DNA of 64,000 bases from Treponema sp. GTDB taxonomy: Bacteria; Spirochaetota; Spirochaetia; Treponematales; Treponemataceae. Under the pieces are notes generated by a model. It searched no databases and was not told the origin of the DNA. It saw only the letters and a list, made by a program, of their open reading frames with translations. The first letter of the stretch is position 1; each line of letters opens with the position of its first letter. The stretch lies in the NCBI GenBank assembly GCA_016293005.1, contig JAEDFA010000001.1, positions 1 to 64,000 on the forward strand, in the 5' to 3' direction. A program made the translations under genes and the position numbers. Positions 15,614 to 24,026 of the stretch are shown piece after piece.

Positions 15614-15691
15614 ATTTTCTCCTGTAAAAAGCCTTTGCTTTTGATTTGACTTTCTTGCACACTCGAAAATCCGAATGTGCATTTTTATGTG

Positions 15692-15711
15692 GAAGGTTGC
15701 AACGCAAACCT
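15692..15711. repeat. hairpin between argF and the small exported protein gene
   Basis: AAGGTTGC and GCAAACCTT pair around an AAC loop with one bulged base; read on the minus strand the core is TGC-GTT-GCA. No T-tract follows on the minus strand. A second imperfect stem (GCACA...TGTGC) lies at about 15656-15681. Confidence 0.4.
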
Positions 15712-15759
15712 TGTGATAAAATTTCTTTTTATGTTTTTATTAAAGACAATTTTATCAGT

Positions 15760-15783
15760 TTTAATGAAGAAATTTTCATTAAA
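15760..15783 (-). repeat. stem-loop overlapping the argF stop codon
   Basis: TTTAATGAA and TTCATTAAA form a 9-bp stem with a 6-nt loop; the argF stop codon lies inside it. There is no clear T-tract, so it may protect the 3' end rather than terminate. Confidence 0.45.
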
Positions 15784-16720
15784 TTATGCCAAGCATTATG
15801 GCTTTTATTGTATGTTTGCGGTTTTCTGCCTGATCCCAGACTTTGCTTGATTTGCTTTCAAATACTTCTTCTGTTACTTCCTGCCCTTTTACAGCCGGAA
15901 GACAGTGAAGGAAAACAGAATCTTTTCCGGTAGACTTCATTAAGGCTGAATTGACTTGAAAAGGCTCAAGAAGTTTTATTCTTTGGTCTTTTAGATTTTC
16001 TTCGCCCATTGAAACCCAAACATCGGTATAAAGCGCATCTGCACCTTTTACGATATCTATTTTATCACTGATTTGAATTTTTGCACCAGAATTTTTTGCA
16101 AATGGTTCACAAATTTTAATTATTTCCGAATCAGGGTATAATTCTTTTGGAGAATATATTGAAAAGTCGATTCCCATTTTTGCAGAAATAAGCATCATCG
16201 ATCTTGCAACATTATTACGACCATCGCCACAGAAAGCCCAGTGAAGTCCTTTTAATGTTCCGAAAGTTTCTTTTAGAGTCATTATGTCTGCAAGAGCCTG
16301 TGTGGGGTGAAATTCATCTGTAAGTCCGTTAATTACAGGAATTCCTGAATATTCTGCAAGTTCTTCTACATGAGATTGTTTAAAGCCTCGAAATTCTATT
16401 GCACTGAACATTCTTCCGAGAACTCTAGCCGTATCTTTTACAGATTCTTTTGCTCCAAGCTGAATGTCGTCTGTTGACATGAATACAGGATGACCGCCTT
16501 CTTCTGCAAACGCAGTTTCGAATGAACTTCTTGTTCTTGTTGAGCGTTTTTCAAAAATTAAAGCGATTGTTTTTCCGAGAAAACGCTGGTGAATTTCACC
16601 TTTGTGTGATTCTGCTTTTACCTGAATGGCTAAATCAAGAAGAGTGTTGATTTCATTTGGCGTCCAGTCAATCCAATTTAAAAGAGAGCGTCCTTTGAAT
16701 GGTGCTTTAAAATTTTCCAT
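15779..16720 (-). CDS. argF: ornithine carbamoyltransferase
   Basis: 313 residues. The enzyme makes citrulline from ornithine and carbamoyl phosphate, in arginine synthesis or in the reverse direction of the arginine deiminase pathway. Key motifs: EKRSTRTRSSFE (carbamoyl-phosphate binding STRT), the HPTQALADIMT motif, and VFLHCLPA (the HCLP ornithine loop). No other arginine gene is nearby, so its direction cannot be told from context. Ribosome site AAGGAA. It lies downstream of tRNA-Met and its terminator. Confidence 0.95.
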   Translation of the reverse strand: MENFKAPFKGRSLLNWIDWTPNEINTLLDLAIQVKAESHKGEIHQRFLGKTIALIFEKRSTRTRSSFETAFAEEGGHPVFMSTDDIQLGAKESVKDTARVLGRMFSAIEFRGFKQSHVEELAEYSGIPVINGLTDEFHPTQALADIMTLKETFGTLKGLHWAFCGDGRNNVARSMMLISAKMGIDFSIYSPKELYPDSEIIKICEPFAKNSGAKIQISDKIDIVKGADALYTDVWVSMGEENLKDQRIKLLEPFQVNSALMKSTGKDSVFLHCLPAVKGQEVTEEVFESKSSKVWDQAENRKHTIKAIMLGII

Positions 16721-16741
16721 AACGGTTCCTTGAAAAGATAT

Positions 16742-16780
16742 AAAAAAAATAAAAAAAGCCTTGCAAGATTCTGCAAGACT
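16742..16780 (-). terminator. intrinsic terminator after tRNA-Met
   Basis: On the minus strand AGTCTTGCA and TGCAAGGCT form a 9-bp stem (one G-U pair) with a 6-nt loop, followed by TTTTTTTATTTTTTTT. It separates the tRNA gene from argF. Confidence 0.88.
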
Positions 16781-16783
16781 TTT

Positions 16784-16856
16784 TAGCGACGGTGGGGCTT
16801 GAACCTACGACCTACCGGATATGAGCCGGGTGCTCTACCTGCTGAGCTACATCGCC
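16784..16856 (-). tRNA. tRNA-Met (CAT)
   Basis: A complete cloverleaf on the minus strand: GGCGATG acceptor, AGCTCAGCAGGTAGAGC D arm, anticodon loop CTCATAT (anticodon CAT), GTTCAAG T loop and A73. It lacks the C1-A72 mismatch and the GGG/CCC anticodon stem of an initiator, so it is an elongator Met, although a lysidine-modified Ile tRNA cannot be excluded by eye. CCA is not encoded. Confidence 0.88.
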
Positions 16857-16869
16857 ATAATGTATTGAT

Positions 16870-16898
16870 ATATTATACAAAAATACATTTTATGTCAA
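16870..16898 (-). promoter_or_regulatory. promoter of tRNA-Met
   Basis: A perfect TTGACA (16893-16898) lies 17 bp from TAATAT (16870-16875); TATAAT at 15 bp overlaps it. The tRNA starts 13 nt after the -10. Confidence 0.75.
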
Positions 16899-16932
16899 GC
16901 CGTAAAATTTGTTTTTCACAGTTTTTAATGTT

Positions 16933-17406
16933 TTAAATATTTACTTTGTTGTGCTGCTCGATGTTTTTAATTTCTGTGATGAATTCTTCGAGGTTTTCAA
17001 AATGCTTGTATGCGGAAGCAAATCTGATGTATGCAACTTTATCAAGTCGGTAAAGTTTGTCTAGAATCATTTCGCCGATTTCAGAAGTGTTAATTTCGCG
17101 TTCCTGGGCACCTTTTGAAAAAGATTCTTCTTCAACTTCAATAACGAGGTTTTCTACTGTTGTCGTTGCAATTGATCTTTTTTCGATTGCGCGTTCGATG
17201 CCTTTTTCAATTTTTGAACGGTCAAACGGTTCTCTTCTGCCGTCTCTTTTTACAACCATAAACGGTTTTTCTTCGACTTTTTCATAACTTGTAAAACGAA
17301 AATGACAGGAAATACATTCTCTTCGCCTTCTGATTGTATCTCCGCTTGCCATTGTTCTTGATTCAATTACTTTATCATCTAATTTACCGCAGGAAGGACA
17401 TCTCAT
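16933..17406 (-). CDS. nrdR: transcriptional repressor NrdR
   Basis: 157 residues. NrdR senses ATP and dATP and represses ribonucleotide reductase genes. The N-terminal zinc ribbon has CPSCGKLDDKVIESR and CISCHFRFTSYE; the ATP-cone domain follows (VVKRDGRREPFDRSKIEKG). Full length for the family. It starts 4 bp after the lnt stop codon with AGAGGT as ribosome site, so lnt and nrdR are one unit. No ribonucleotide reductase gene is in this window. Confidence 0.95.
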   Translation of the reverse strand: MRCPSCGKLDDKVIESRTMASGDTIRRRRECISCHFRFTSYEKVEEKPFMVVKRDGRREPFDRSKIEKGIERAIEKRSIATTTVENLVIEVEEESFSKGAQEREINTSEIGEMILDKLYRLDKVAYIRFASAYKHFENLEEFITEIKNIEQHNKVNI

Positions 17407-17410
17407 ATTT

Positions 17411-19189
17411 TTACCTCTTGTTTTTATTTTTGAATTTTTTAGATTTTTTTATTTTTCGTTCACTTTTAATTTCTGGTTTTTGGAATTCGATGAAGCAGAA
17501 TACAGAGTATGCAATGAATATTATGGAAAACGAAAATGGAAGCCAGTTTCCGAATTTCATGTAAATTGTAGTGATTCTTTTGTATACAGGAATCTGAACA
17601 AAAATTGCTTCTTCTTTGAAAAGAGGCATGTCCCTGATGATTTTTCCGCTTGGGTCAATTATTACTGAATAACCTGAATTGCAGGAACGGGCTAAAGTTG
17701 TTCTAGTTTCGATTGCCCGGTAAGATGAAACTACAAAATGCTGAAATTCAGCAGATTTTTTTCTTGACCATGAATCGTCTGTGAGGTTTACGAAAAGTTC
17801 CGTTCCGTTTTTTGCAAGCGGAGTCATTACATCCGGAAAAGAATCGTCATAGCAGATTGGAGTACTGATTTTTATATATGGAACGGCGTTTTCCGATTTT
17901 TCCTGTTCTTTTTTTGTTTGTTTTAGCGAAATGATTTTAACGCTTTGTTCCGGTTTTTCTTTTGGATAGTGGCAGGGAATTTCGAAGTAGACATATTGTT
18001 TTCCCGGTGTCCATCCTGCAGATACTTTTAAGGCATTTTTTAGAAATGATTTTACAGCCGGAATTTCTGCAAACGGAATTGCTTCTGCGATTGGAACAAG
18101 GTGAATTTTTGCATAATATCCGCGGTAATCTGCATCTGTGTCGAATAAAAGCGTACTGTTGTAAAAATGCCTTTTTCCGTCTTTGTATTGAGAAACTGAT
18201 CCTCCTAAAATAAACGGAATTTGAAGCTCTTTTATGAACGGAATGAGAGGTTTTTCCTGAGGATTGTATTTATAGTAATTGTAAGAATTTGGAAAATTAT
18301 ATTTAAGGCAGCCTTCGCTCCAGACAACTAAATCTATGTCGATGTCTTGTTCCTGTGCGAGTTTTATCTGTTCTTCTGTAAGCTTTTCTGAAAGAAGAAT
18401 TGTTTCGCTGTCGATTGAAAGTTTCCACGGATCGGCGTTCTGCTGAACCATTACAGTGTTTAGAATTTTCTGAGGTTTTCTTGGAACTGTATAATTGTAA
18501 AGTCCATAGAAAAATGTTAAGACTGAAAGTGTTGTCCAAAGCATGCACGCATTGAAGTATGAAAAAATAATGCATTTGGGGTTCTGGCTTTTTGAAATGT
18601 TTTTAAAAAGAATTAGTGATTCTCCGACGAGTGCGCTGAAAAATGATGTAAGAAAACTGATTCCGTAAGTTCCTGTGATGTCGGCAATTTGTGAAAAAAT
18701 TTTAAACTTGTACATGCATGAAGATAATGTTGCCCACGGATATCCTAAAAATCCGATAGATTTTATCCATTCCCAGCATGTGTAAAGGGTTGCAAAAAAG
18801 AAGATTTTTTGAAGGTTTATAAATGCACCTTTCTGCGTTGAATACAGAATAAGCGGATTTTTTGTTTGTAATACAGGCAGATAAAATAAAATTCCGCAGG
18901 CGCCTTCGATTAATCCTGTTCCGAGCGCTGATGCACCTAAAGTGAGTGCTGCAAAATCTTTGAAATATCCAAGCCATGAACTGCTTAAAAGGTGAGTGAG
19001 AAATCCGTGAAGAAAAAATAGAAAAAATGCTTTTTTTGATGAATTGAGATTTGTGTAGACGATGTATAATGGAATTAATGAAAGAAATCCTAGCAGAGGA
19101 GAACCTAAAAGATTTAATTCGTTTGGTAAGGCTAAAAAAAGTAAAATGGACGAAAAAATGGTATAAAAAATTTGAAAAAAATCATTCAT
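17411..19189 (-). CDS. lnt: apolipoprotein N-acyltransferase
   Basis: 592 residues. Lnt adds the third acyl chain to lipoproteins in the inner membrane. About seven hydrophobic segments occupy residues 1-220, followed by a carbon-nitrogen hydrolase domain. The catalytic triad is visible: Glu in VVWSEGCL, Lys in YAKIHLVPIAEAIPF and Cys in STPICYDDSFPD. It is longer than the Escherichia coli protein, mainly through an insertion before the Cys and a basic tail after a last membrane segment. No Shine-Dalgarno sequence: the -10 TAAAAT ends 9 nt before the ATG. Confidence 0.93.
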   Translation of the reverse strand: MNDFFQIFYTIFSSILLFLALPNELNLLGSPLLGFLSLIPLYIVYTNLNSSKKAFFLFFLHGFLTHLLSSSWLGYFKDFAALTLGASALGTGLIEGACGILFYLPVLQTKNPLILYSTQKGAFINLQKIFFFATLYTCWEWIKSIGFLGYPWATLSSCMYKFKIFSQIADITGTYGISFLTSFFSALVGESLILFKNISKSQNPKCIIFSYFNACMLWTTLSVLTFFYGLYNYTVPRKPQKILNTVMVQQNADPWKLSIDSETILLSEKLTEEQIKLAQEQDIDIDLVVWSEGCLKYNFPNSYNYYKYNPQEKPLIPFIKELQIPFILGGSVSQYKDGKRHFYNSTLLFDTDADYRGYYAKIHLVPIAEAIPFAEIPAVKSFLKNALKVSAGWTPGKQYVYFEIPCHYPKEKPEQSVKIISLKQTKKEQEKSENAVPYIKISTPICYDDSFPDVMTPLAKNGTELFVNLTDDSWSRKKSAEFQHFVVSSYRAIETRTTLARSCNSGYSVIIDPSGKIIRDMPLFKEEAIFVQIPVYKRITTIYMKFGNWLPFSFSIIFIAYSVFCFIEFQKPEIKSERKIKKSKKFKNKNKR

Positions 19190-19198
19190 CGTGTTAAT

Positions 19199-19227
19199 AT
19201 TTTAATAGTTATAAAAAAAAAAGACAA
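19199..19227 (-). promoter_or_regulatory. candidate promoter for leaderless lnt mRNA
   Basis: On the minus strand TTGTCT (19222-19227), 17 bp, TAAAAT (19199-19204), then 9 nt to the ATG at 19189. Confidence 0.55.
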
Positions 19228-19252
19228 TAAGAGGGGAAATATACTTATTTTG

Positions 19253-20437
19253 ATGAACGAAGTAAAAGAAATTCATAAAGCTGAATACGGAACAGATCCT
19301 GAAATCATAGTTACATCTCCCGGTCGTTTTCATTTGATTGGTGAACATTCATGGTTTTTCAAAGATAAAACACTTTCAATGGCTGTAGATATTCCTGTTT
19401 ATGTTGCAGTTTCAAGGCGTAATGATTCAAATATTCACTTTTATTTTAAACAGTTAGATGATAGAAAAAAATCATCTGTCTCATCGTTAAAGGTAAAAAA
19501 AGAAGATAAATGGGCAAATAATTTAAAGGCTGTTGTTTTTGGATTTATTGAATCCGGTTATCATCTTTCAGGAATGGATATCACTGTTTTTTCAGAAACA
19601 CTTCCTTCTGCGGGTTTTGGGATTACAACTGCTGTGAAAGCGGCTCTTGCTCTCGCTTTAAGAAAATTGTTTGATTTAAAATGCAATCAGCTTCAGGTTT
19701 TAATGGCAATAGAATATGGAAACCGCGTATTTTTAAAGATTGCAAATCATAAAGCAGACAACTATGCGGCACTTTATTCTAAAAAAAACAATATGATTCT
19801 TACTGATTATACAAAAAATTGTTATGAGTATATTCCGTTTGATTTTCCTGATTACAAAATTCTTCTTGTAAATGCAGGTGTTCCCCGCGTTTCTGTGTGG
19901 AATGAAGAATCTCTTTTTGAACCTGAAAATGCGCTTTTAATGGGAGACTTGCGGGAATTAAAAGACAATATAAAGCATGGCGGCTGGCAGTATATCGATA
20001 ATGTTACGGACATAAACGAAGAACTTTCAATCGTAAGCGAAGATACAAAAAGAAAACTTTACTGCATTTTGCGCGAACATAAAGATGTTTTAGCTGCCGT
20101 AAGCGCAATAGAAAAAGGTGATTTCAGTAAATTTGCCCGTCATGTAAATAACAGCCACATAAGTCTAAGGGATTATTACGATTTATCATGTCCTGAAATA
20201 GACTGGATTATAAAAAGAATTGTAGAAATCGATCCAAAAATTCAGTTTTTAACAGATCCTGTTTCCTGTGGAAGAATTACGGGAAAAGGTTTTGGAAGGT
20301 GCATTTACGCTTTTTTAAGAAATTCAGATGTAGATAAATTTAAAGAAAAACTTACTGAATACGAACATATCTTTGGTTTTACGACTGATTGTCATGAAGT
20401 TTCTTCGGCTGACGGCGCTCATGTAGTTGAATTTTAA
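19253..20437 (+). CDS. galactokinase-like GHMP kinase with altered sugar site
   Basis: 394 residues from the ATG at 19253. It aligns by motif with galactokinase along its length: SPGRFHLIGEH (residues 22-32), a degenerate phosphate loop LPSAGFGITTAVKAAL where GalK has GAGLSSSAS, the HKADNYAAL stretch where the catalytic Asp sits, and a C-terminal ITGKGFGRCIYAF in place of TGAGFGGC. The position equal to the sugar-binding Asp after GEH is Trp34. This suggests another substrate or lost kinase activity. The ATG is 16 nt from AGGGG, an unusually long spacing. It is divergent from lnt and followed by surE 13 bp downstream. Confidence 0.8.
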   Translation: MNEVKEIHKAEYGTDPEIIVTSPGRFHLIGEHSWFFKDKTLSMAVDIPVYVAVSRRNDSNIHFYFKQLDDRKKSSVSSLKVKKEDKWANNLKAVVFGFIESGYHLSGMDITVFSETLPSAGFGITTAVKAALALALRKLFDLKCNQLQVLMAIEYGNRVFLKIANHKADNYAALYSKKNNMILTDYTKNCYEYIPFDFPDYKILLVNAGVPRVSVWNEESLFEPENALLMGDLRELKDNIKHGGWQYIDNVTDINEELSIVSEDTKRKLYCILREHKDVLAAVSAIEKGDFSKFARHVNNSHISLRDYYDLSCPEIDWIIKRIVEIDPKIQFLTDPVSCGRITGKGFGRCIYAFLRNSDVDKFKEKLTEYEHIFGFTTDCHEVSSADGAHVVEF

Positions 20438-20450
20438 TCTTCGGTAAAAA

Positions 20451-21197
20451 ATGAATATACTTCTTACAAATGATGACGGTTATGATTCTCAGGGGATTGT
20501 TTTATTAAAAAATGCGCTTTCAATGTATCACGATGTTTATATTATGGCTCCTTCAGGAAATCGTTCTGCTATATCTCATTGCATTTCAATGCATTCTTCG
20601 TTAAAAATAAAAAAAATCGCAGAAAGAGTTTATTCCTGTTCTGGTAGTCCTGCCGACTGTGTTTTTACTTCCCTTGAAACTGAAATTTTTCCTGTAAAAT
20701 TTGACTGTGTTATTTCCGGAATAAATCACGGGCCAAATTTAGGAACTGACATAATTTATTCTGGAACATGCGCGGCTGCAAGAGAAGCGGCGTTTTTAGG
20801 TTTTCCGTCAATTGCAGTAAGTCTTGATTTTGTTTATGGAAAAATACAATCTTTTGACCCGATGGCGGTTTTTATTCGTAATAATCTTGAAAAATTAATT
20901 TCGCTTTGTAAAAATTCTTCTTTTTCATCTTTTGTAAATATAAATGCGCTTTCTCTGGAAGTTTATAAAGGTGCTGTTTTCACTGAAATTTTAAGTAAAA
21001 GAAAGTACAGCGATTCAGTAACTGTCACATTAGATGGAGAAGATTTTATTGTTTCTGAAAGGGATGGTTATCTTATAGAAAAAACTGAAGAAATGTCAGA
21101 TGAAAGCATTGTTAAAAATGGACTTATAAGCGTATCTTTAGTTTCCTGTGAACCTGAGAGCTTAAAATCTGTTGAACCGATTGTTTTTTCAGTATAG
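20451..21197 (+). CDS. surE: 5'-nucleotidase SurE
   Basis: 248 residues. SurE is a metal-dependent nucleoside monophosphate phosphatase. Hallmarks: MNILLTNDDGYDSQG with the metal-binding NDDG, SGNRSAISH, and SGINHGPNLGTDIIYSGT with the catalytic Asn. Full length. It starts 13 bp after the galactokinase-like gene without a strong ribosome site, so it is probably coupled to it. Confidence 0.95.
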   Translation: MNILLTNDDGYDSQGIVLLKNALSMYHDVYIMAPSGNRSAISHCISMHSSLKIKKIAERVYSCSGSPADCVFTSLETEIFPVKFDCVISGINHGPNLGTDIIYSGTCAAAREAAFLGFPSIAVSLDFVYGKIQSFDPMAVFIRNNLEKLISLCKNSSFSSFVNINALSLEVYKGAVFTEILSKRKYSDSVTVTLDGEDFIVSERDGYLIEKTEEMSDESIVKNGLISVSLVSCEPESLKSVEPIVFSV

Positions 21198-21246
21198 AAT
21201 AAATAAATCGTTTTTTTTGTTTTGACATATTTTATGGGTGGTGAAA

Positions 21247-21942
21247 ATGTCTGAAAAAAATATTTTATCTAAAGGAATCGAATTTTATAAAGCTAAGCGT
21301 TATAACGATGCCTTAACATTTTTTCTCTCTCTTCCTGAAAATTCTGGTGCCGACAATCTTGAAATTTCTTATTATCTTGGGCTTTTATATACAAAACTCA
21401 ACCGCTATGAAGATGCACTAAATTATCTTGAACAGGTTGTTACTTCTGGGAAAACTTTAGACCGCGTTCTTCAGTGCCGTTTTATACTTGCAATAATTTA
21501 CTGCCTTTCGGGGCGAAAAAGGCTTGCCTCTTTTGAACTTGAAAAACTTTCTCAGTCTGGTTATAAAACTGCTTCTGTTTATGCTGCAAGCGCTTTTATT
21601 GCATGGGAAGATAGCGATGTTGAAAAGTGTCTGAGCTATTATGAAAAATCTCTGGAAATCGATCCAGAAAACAAAACTGCCTTAAACGGTCTTGGTTATG
21701 TTCTTGCCTGTGAAGATAAAGAACTTACAAAGGCTCTTTCATGCTGTAAAAAAGCAGTTAATTCTTCACCTCATTCTGCTGCCTGTCTTGATTCTTTGGG
21801 GTGGGTTTATTACAAACTCGGAATGTATAAGGATGCAAAAAAATATCTTGAAATGGCAGAGCAGCTTGAACCTAAAAATCAGGAAATTGCAGAACATCTT
21901 CGCATTTTGATGGTTGACGGAGAGAATAAAAATGAAAATTAA
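21247..21942 (+). CDS. TPR-repeat protein
   Basis: 231 residues from the ATG at 21247 (GGTGG upstream; in-frame GTGs at 21238 and 21241 lie in that site). Four to five tetratricopeptide repeats fill the protein, for example about residues 33-66, 130-165 (KCLSYYEKSLEIDPENKTAL) and 175-215 (LGWVYYKLGMYKDAKKYLEM). No signal peptide, so cytoplasmic; a scaffold role is likely. It overlaps the next gene by 11 bp, implying coupled translation and perhaps a joint function. Confidence 0.85.
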   Translation: MSEKNILSKGIEFYKAKRYNDALTFFLSLPENSGADNLEISYYLGLLYTKLNRYEDALNYLEQVVTSGKTLDRVLQCRFILAIIYCLSGRKRLASFELEKLSQSGYKTASVYAASAFIAWEDSDVEKCLSYYEKSLEIDPENKTALNGLGYVLACEDKELTKALSCCKKAVNSSPHSAACLDSLGWVYYKLGMYKDAKKYLEMAEQLEPKNQEIAEHLRILMVDGENKNEN

Positions 21943-24001
21943 TTTAAATTTTAAAAAGTTTTGCGTTCCGGTTTTAATTTTTTCTCTGTTTTATCCTTGT
22001 TTTTCGCAAAAAGATACTGCAGGGCTTTACAATCCAAACGGAATGAGATCGAGCGATGAAAGTTTTGCAGCAGAAGAATTCAGGCGTGGCATTCAGTCTT
22101 TTTATCGTGGTTCATACAACGATTCTGTTTTTTGTTTTGAAAAAGCGCTTACATATCTTCCTGAAGATAATTTAATTCTTACATGGCTCGGAAAATCTTA
22201 TTATCGTTCGGGGCTTGAAGCAAATGCTTTGGAAGCGTGGACTCAGGCAGAAGAAAGTGGTTACGGCGGACTTCTTTTAAAAAATATGATTCAAGTTGTA
22301 AAAGAACGGCGTGTTGCTGCATATTCCGGGAATCTTGTAAAATTGACTGAATCTGGAAATTATTCGGGACAGGCAGGTGAAAATTTTATTTTTGCAAGTC
22401 CTATGTCAATTCTTGCTGAAAATGACGGTTCTTTTTGGGTTATTGCGTATAATTCAAATGAACTTTTAAAAATAAATGCAAACGGAATTGTTACCACACG
22501 TTCGAAAGGCCCTGTAAACGGTTTTGACAGACCTCTTGATTTGATTCGCCTTAAAAATGGAAATCTTCTTGTAAGCGAAGTTAAAGGAAATCGTCTTTCT
22601 CTTTTGTCGCCGGAAGGAAAATTTATAAAGCATTTTGGTTCAAAAGGAATAAAATCAGGTGAATTTTCAGGACCTCAGTACCTTGCAGAAGATTTTCGCG
22701 GCAATATTTTTGTTTCAGATTATGGAAATAAGCGAATTCAGGTTTTAAATCAGGAAGGCGAAGGTATTTTTTCTTTTGGGGAAAAACAGGATTTTTTTCA
22801 CGGGCTTAAAGCTCCTACAGGAATTGCTATAATCGGTGAATCTGTGTTTGTGGCAGATGAATTTTATGGCTGTATATACGAATTTGACCTTTCTGGAAAT
22901 TTTATAAAAAATATTCTCGAAGAAAAAACTCTTTCTAAGCCTGAGGCGTTAAAAATATGGAATGATTATCTTGTTGTATGCGATTCAAATAAAGTTTATT
23001 CCATAAATCCGTTTAATGGTTATCTTTTTGAAAATGTTTCTTCGGGAAACGCACCTTCAAAACTTGTGTGTGCAGTTCCTGATGTAAATGGGAATCTTCT
23101 TGTTTCTGATTATCGTTCAAACGAAATTTATGTTATGTCCAGAATGGAAGATGTTATCGGCGGATATTTTGTACAGATTGAAAAAGTGAATGCCGATAAA
23201 TTTCCGAATGTTTCTATCGATATTAAAGTTGAAAATGTAAAGGGAAATCCTGTCGTAGGTCTTGATGAGTCTAATTTTATCATTTCAGAACAAAAGCGCT
23301 CTGCATCAAATATCAGGTTTTTAGGTGCTTCTTCAAATAACAAAAGTGCAGATGTAACTGTTTTAATTGACCGGAATATTTTAAACAAAGAATATGAAAG
23401 TCAAATTGATTCAGTTGTCCGCCAGATTGCAGAGTCGATGAAAAATCGCGGAACTTTACGAATCGTTTCTGCAGGCCAAGTTCCTGTTCTTGAATATCGT
23501 GGAGAGCCTGAAGGTGCTTTAAAATTCAGCACAAAGGGATTAAAATCTGTTTATTCAAAAACTGTTCCGCTTGATCTTGCTTTAAGACTTTGCATAAATG
23601 ATTTGATTCCTCATGAAAAAAAACGCGCTGTAATTTTTATAACTTCAGGAAAAACTTCTTTAAATGCGTTTGACAAATATAGTTTAAACGAAATGTGCTC
23701 ATACATGAAAAATAATTCCGTGATTTTTTCAACGGTTCTCCTTTCTAAAAATTCAGCAGATGAATCGCTTGATTATCTTTCACAGTCAACTTATGGAAAT
23801 CAGTATTATATTTACAGAACCGAAGGACTTTCTTCTATTATAAACGATATAATTTCAGTTCCGAGCGGTTTGTATTCGTTTTCTTATACATCGTCTTTAT
23901 CAACGAATTTCGGCGAAAAATATCTTCCTGTAGAAGTCGAAGTTTACCTTATGAATAAAAGTGGCCGGGACGAGTCCGGGTATTTTGCGCCTTTTGAGTA
24001 A
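21932..24001 (+). CDS. exported TPR/NHL-repeat protein with a C-terminal VWA-like domain
   Basis: 689 residues from the ATG at 21932 (GGAGAG 7 nt upstream). A signal peptide covers residues 1-25 (VLIFSLFYPCFSQ). Residues about 35-105 hold TPR units (FRRGIQSFYRGSYNDSVFCF); about 130-410 hold NHL beta-propeller blades (SGPQYLAEDFRGNIFVSDYG, APTGIAIIGESVFVADEFYG); about 480-640 resemble a von Willebrand A fold (SADVTVLIDRNILN; KRAVIFITSGKTS), though a full metal site is not clear. It is probably a periplasmic or surface scaffold. Function unknown; it overlaps the TPR gene upstream. Confidence 0.8.
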   Translation: MKINLNFKKFCVPVLIFSLFYPCFSQKDTAGLYNPNGMRSSDESFAAEEFRRGIQSFYRGSYNDSVFCFEKALTYLPEDNLILTWLGKSYYRSGLEANALEAWTQAEESGYGGLLLKNMIQVVKERRVAAYSGNLVKLTESGNYSGQAGENFIFASPMSILAENDGSFWVIAYNSNELLKINANGIVTTRSKGPVNGFDRPLDLIRLKNGNLLVSEVKGNRLSLLSPEGKFIKHFGSKGIKSGEFSGPQYLAEDFRGNIFVSDYGNKRIQVLNQEGEGIFSFGEKQDFFHGLKAPTGIAIIGESVFVADEFYGCIYEFDLSGNFIKNILEEKTLSKPEALKIWNDYLVVCDSNKVYSINPFNGYLFENVSSGNAPSKLVCAVPDVNGNLLVSDYRSNEIYVMSRMEDVIGGYFVQIEKVNADKFPNVSIDIKVENVKGNPVVGLDESNFIISEQKRSASNIRFLGASSNNKSADVTVLIDRNILNKEYESQIDSVVRQIAESMKNRGTLRIVSAGQVPVLEYRGEPEGALKFSTKGLKSVYSKTVPLDLALRLCINDLIPHEKKRAVIFITSGKTSLNAFDKYSLNEMCSYMKNNSVIFSTVLLSKNSADESLDYLSQSTYGNQYYIYRTEGLSSIINDIISVPSGLYSFSYTSSLSTNFGEKYLPVEVEVYLMNKSGRDESGYFAPFE

Positions 24002-24026
24002 AAAGTCAAAAATTTAGTTTTTAAAA

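Noticed and set aside
15656..15682. GCACA...TGTGC hairpin as terminator of argF
   Set aside because: It has an internal mismatch and no T-tract on the minus strand.
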